Source: Sulfuritalea sp. (GTDB taxonomy: Bacteria; Pseudomonadota; Gammaproteobacteria; Burkholderiales; Rhodocyclaceae). Taken from it: DNA of 13,687 nt. The stretch lies in the NCBI GenBank assembly GCA_016712985.1, contig JADJQA010000063.1, forward strand, positions 1 through 13,687, read 5' to 3'. The notes under the pieces are model-generated. The model saw only the letters and a program-made list of their open reading frames with translations, made no database searches and was not told the DNA's origin. A program made the translations under genes and the position numbers. Below are positions 13,540-13,687 of the stretch, in pieces (positions within the stretch are counted from its first letter, which is position 1; each line of letters begins with the position of its first letter).

Positions 13540-13687
13540 GTGGCTTGCGGCATCGGCAAGGCCGGCATTTCCGCAAGGGCAGGCAATGTGATCGACCTGC
13601 GCAAGCAGCGTTGCTGGAACGTTTGCGTCCGGATGTACCTACGATCGAAACGCAGCGTGAGCGATCATCTACAGCACTGATGGCGAG

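Noticed and set aside
13540..13687. Open frames running to the window edge on both strands
   Set aside because: No frame shows a recognisable protein, the piece is too short to judge, and GC-rich DNA keeps frames open by chance. It may be the end of a neighbouring gene, but I cannot support one.
1..13687. CRISPR array, tRNA, rRNA or riboswitch
   Set aside because: I saw no regularly spaced repeats, tRNA-like cloverleaf sequence, rRNA segments or known riboswitch core in reading the window.

Overview
The window looks like a chromosome segment from a GC-rich betaproteobacterium, plausibly Rhodocyclales-like. The evidence is the high GC content, a ZapD homologue (a family of beta- and gammaproteobacteria), the coaE-zapD gene pair, and a short membrane-anchored SPOR protein of a type familiar from that group. 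The assignment rests on protein character only; no rRNA or tRNA is present.

Layout, left to right. (1) Positions 1-1560 hold a badly decayed IS701-like transposase, broken by many frameshifts. (2) A terminator at about 1573-1614 closes a long minus-strand gene chain. Read in transcription order from about 5800 down to 1644, that chain is: an exported FAD oxidoreductase, speD (AdoMet decarboxylase), a SPOR-domain protein, coaE and zapD. Several junctions are 4-nt ATGA overlaps, so translation is probably coupled. (3) Positions 5910-8193 look like an interruption: a DUF433 gene, a 96-bp leftover of the 3' end of a second spermidine-synthase gene, and a divergent CorA-like transporter gene on the opposite strand. 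(4) Positions 8232-13485 hold another minus-strand series. In transcription order it is: DUF350 membrane protein, SPFH/SHOCT protein, a REP-type inverted repeat pair, a double zinc-ribbon/DUF4178 membrane protein, a 47-residue small membrane protein, and a membrane-embedded spermidine synthase. A candidate promoter and a strong ribosome binding site precede the DUF350 gene.

How it fits together. SpeD makes decarboxylated AdoMet, and the membrane-anchored SpeE-like enzyme would use it to transfer aminopropyl groups. The FAD enzyme resembles amine oxidases and carries a Tat/lipoprotein signal, so it could act on amines outside the cytoplasmic membrane. The DUF350, SPFH/SHOCT and DUF4178 proteins are membrane or membrane-associated families that recur with polyamine genes in bacteria. 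The best reading is a membrane-centred polyamine system of unknown purpose (possibly envelope stress or lipid/peptide modification), here split by an insertion or recombination event and joined to the housekeeping genes coaE and zapD. The most notable points are the homologous SpeE tail remnant on the far side of the CorA-like gene, the coupled 47-residue gene, and the Tat-lipoprotein oxidase next to a cytosolic decarboxylase.
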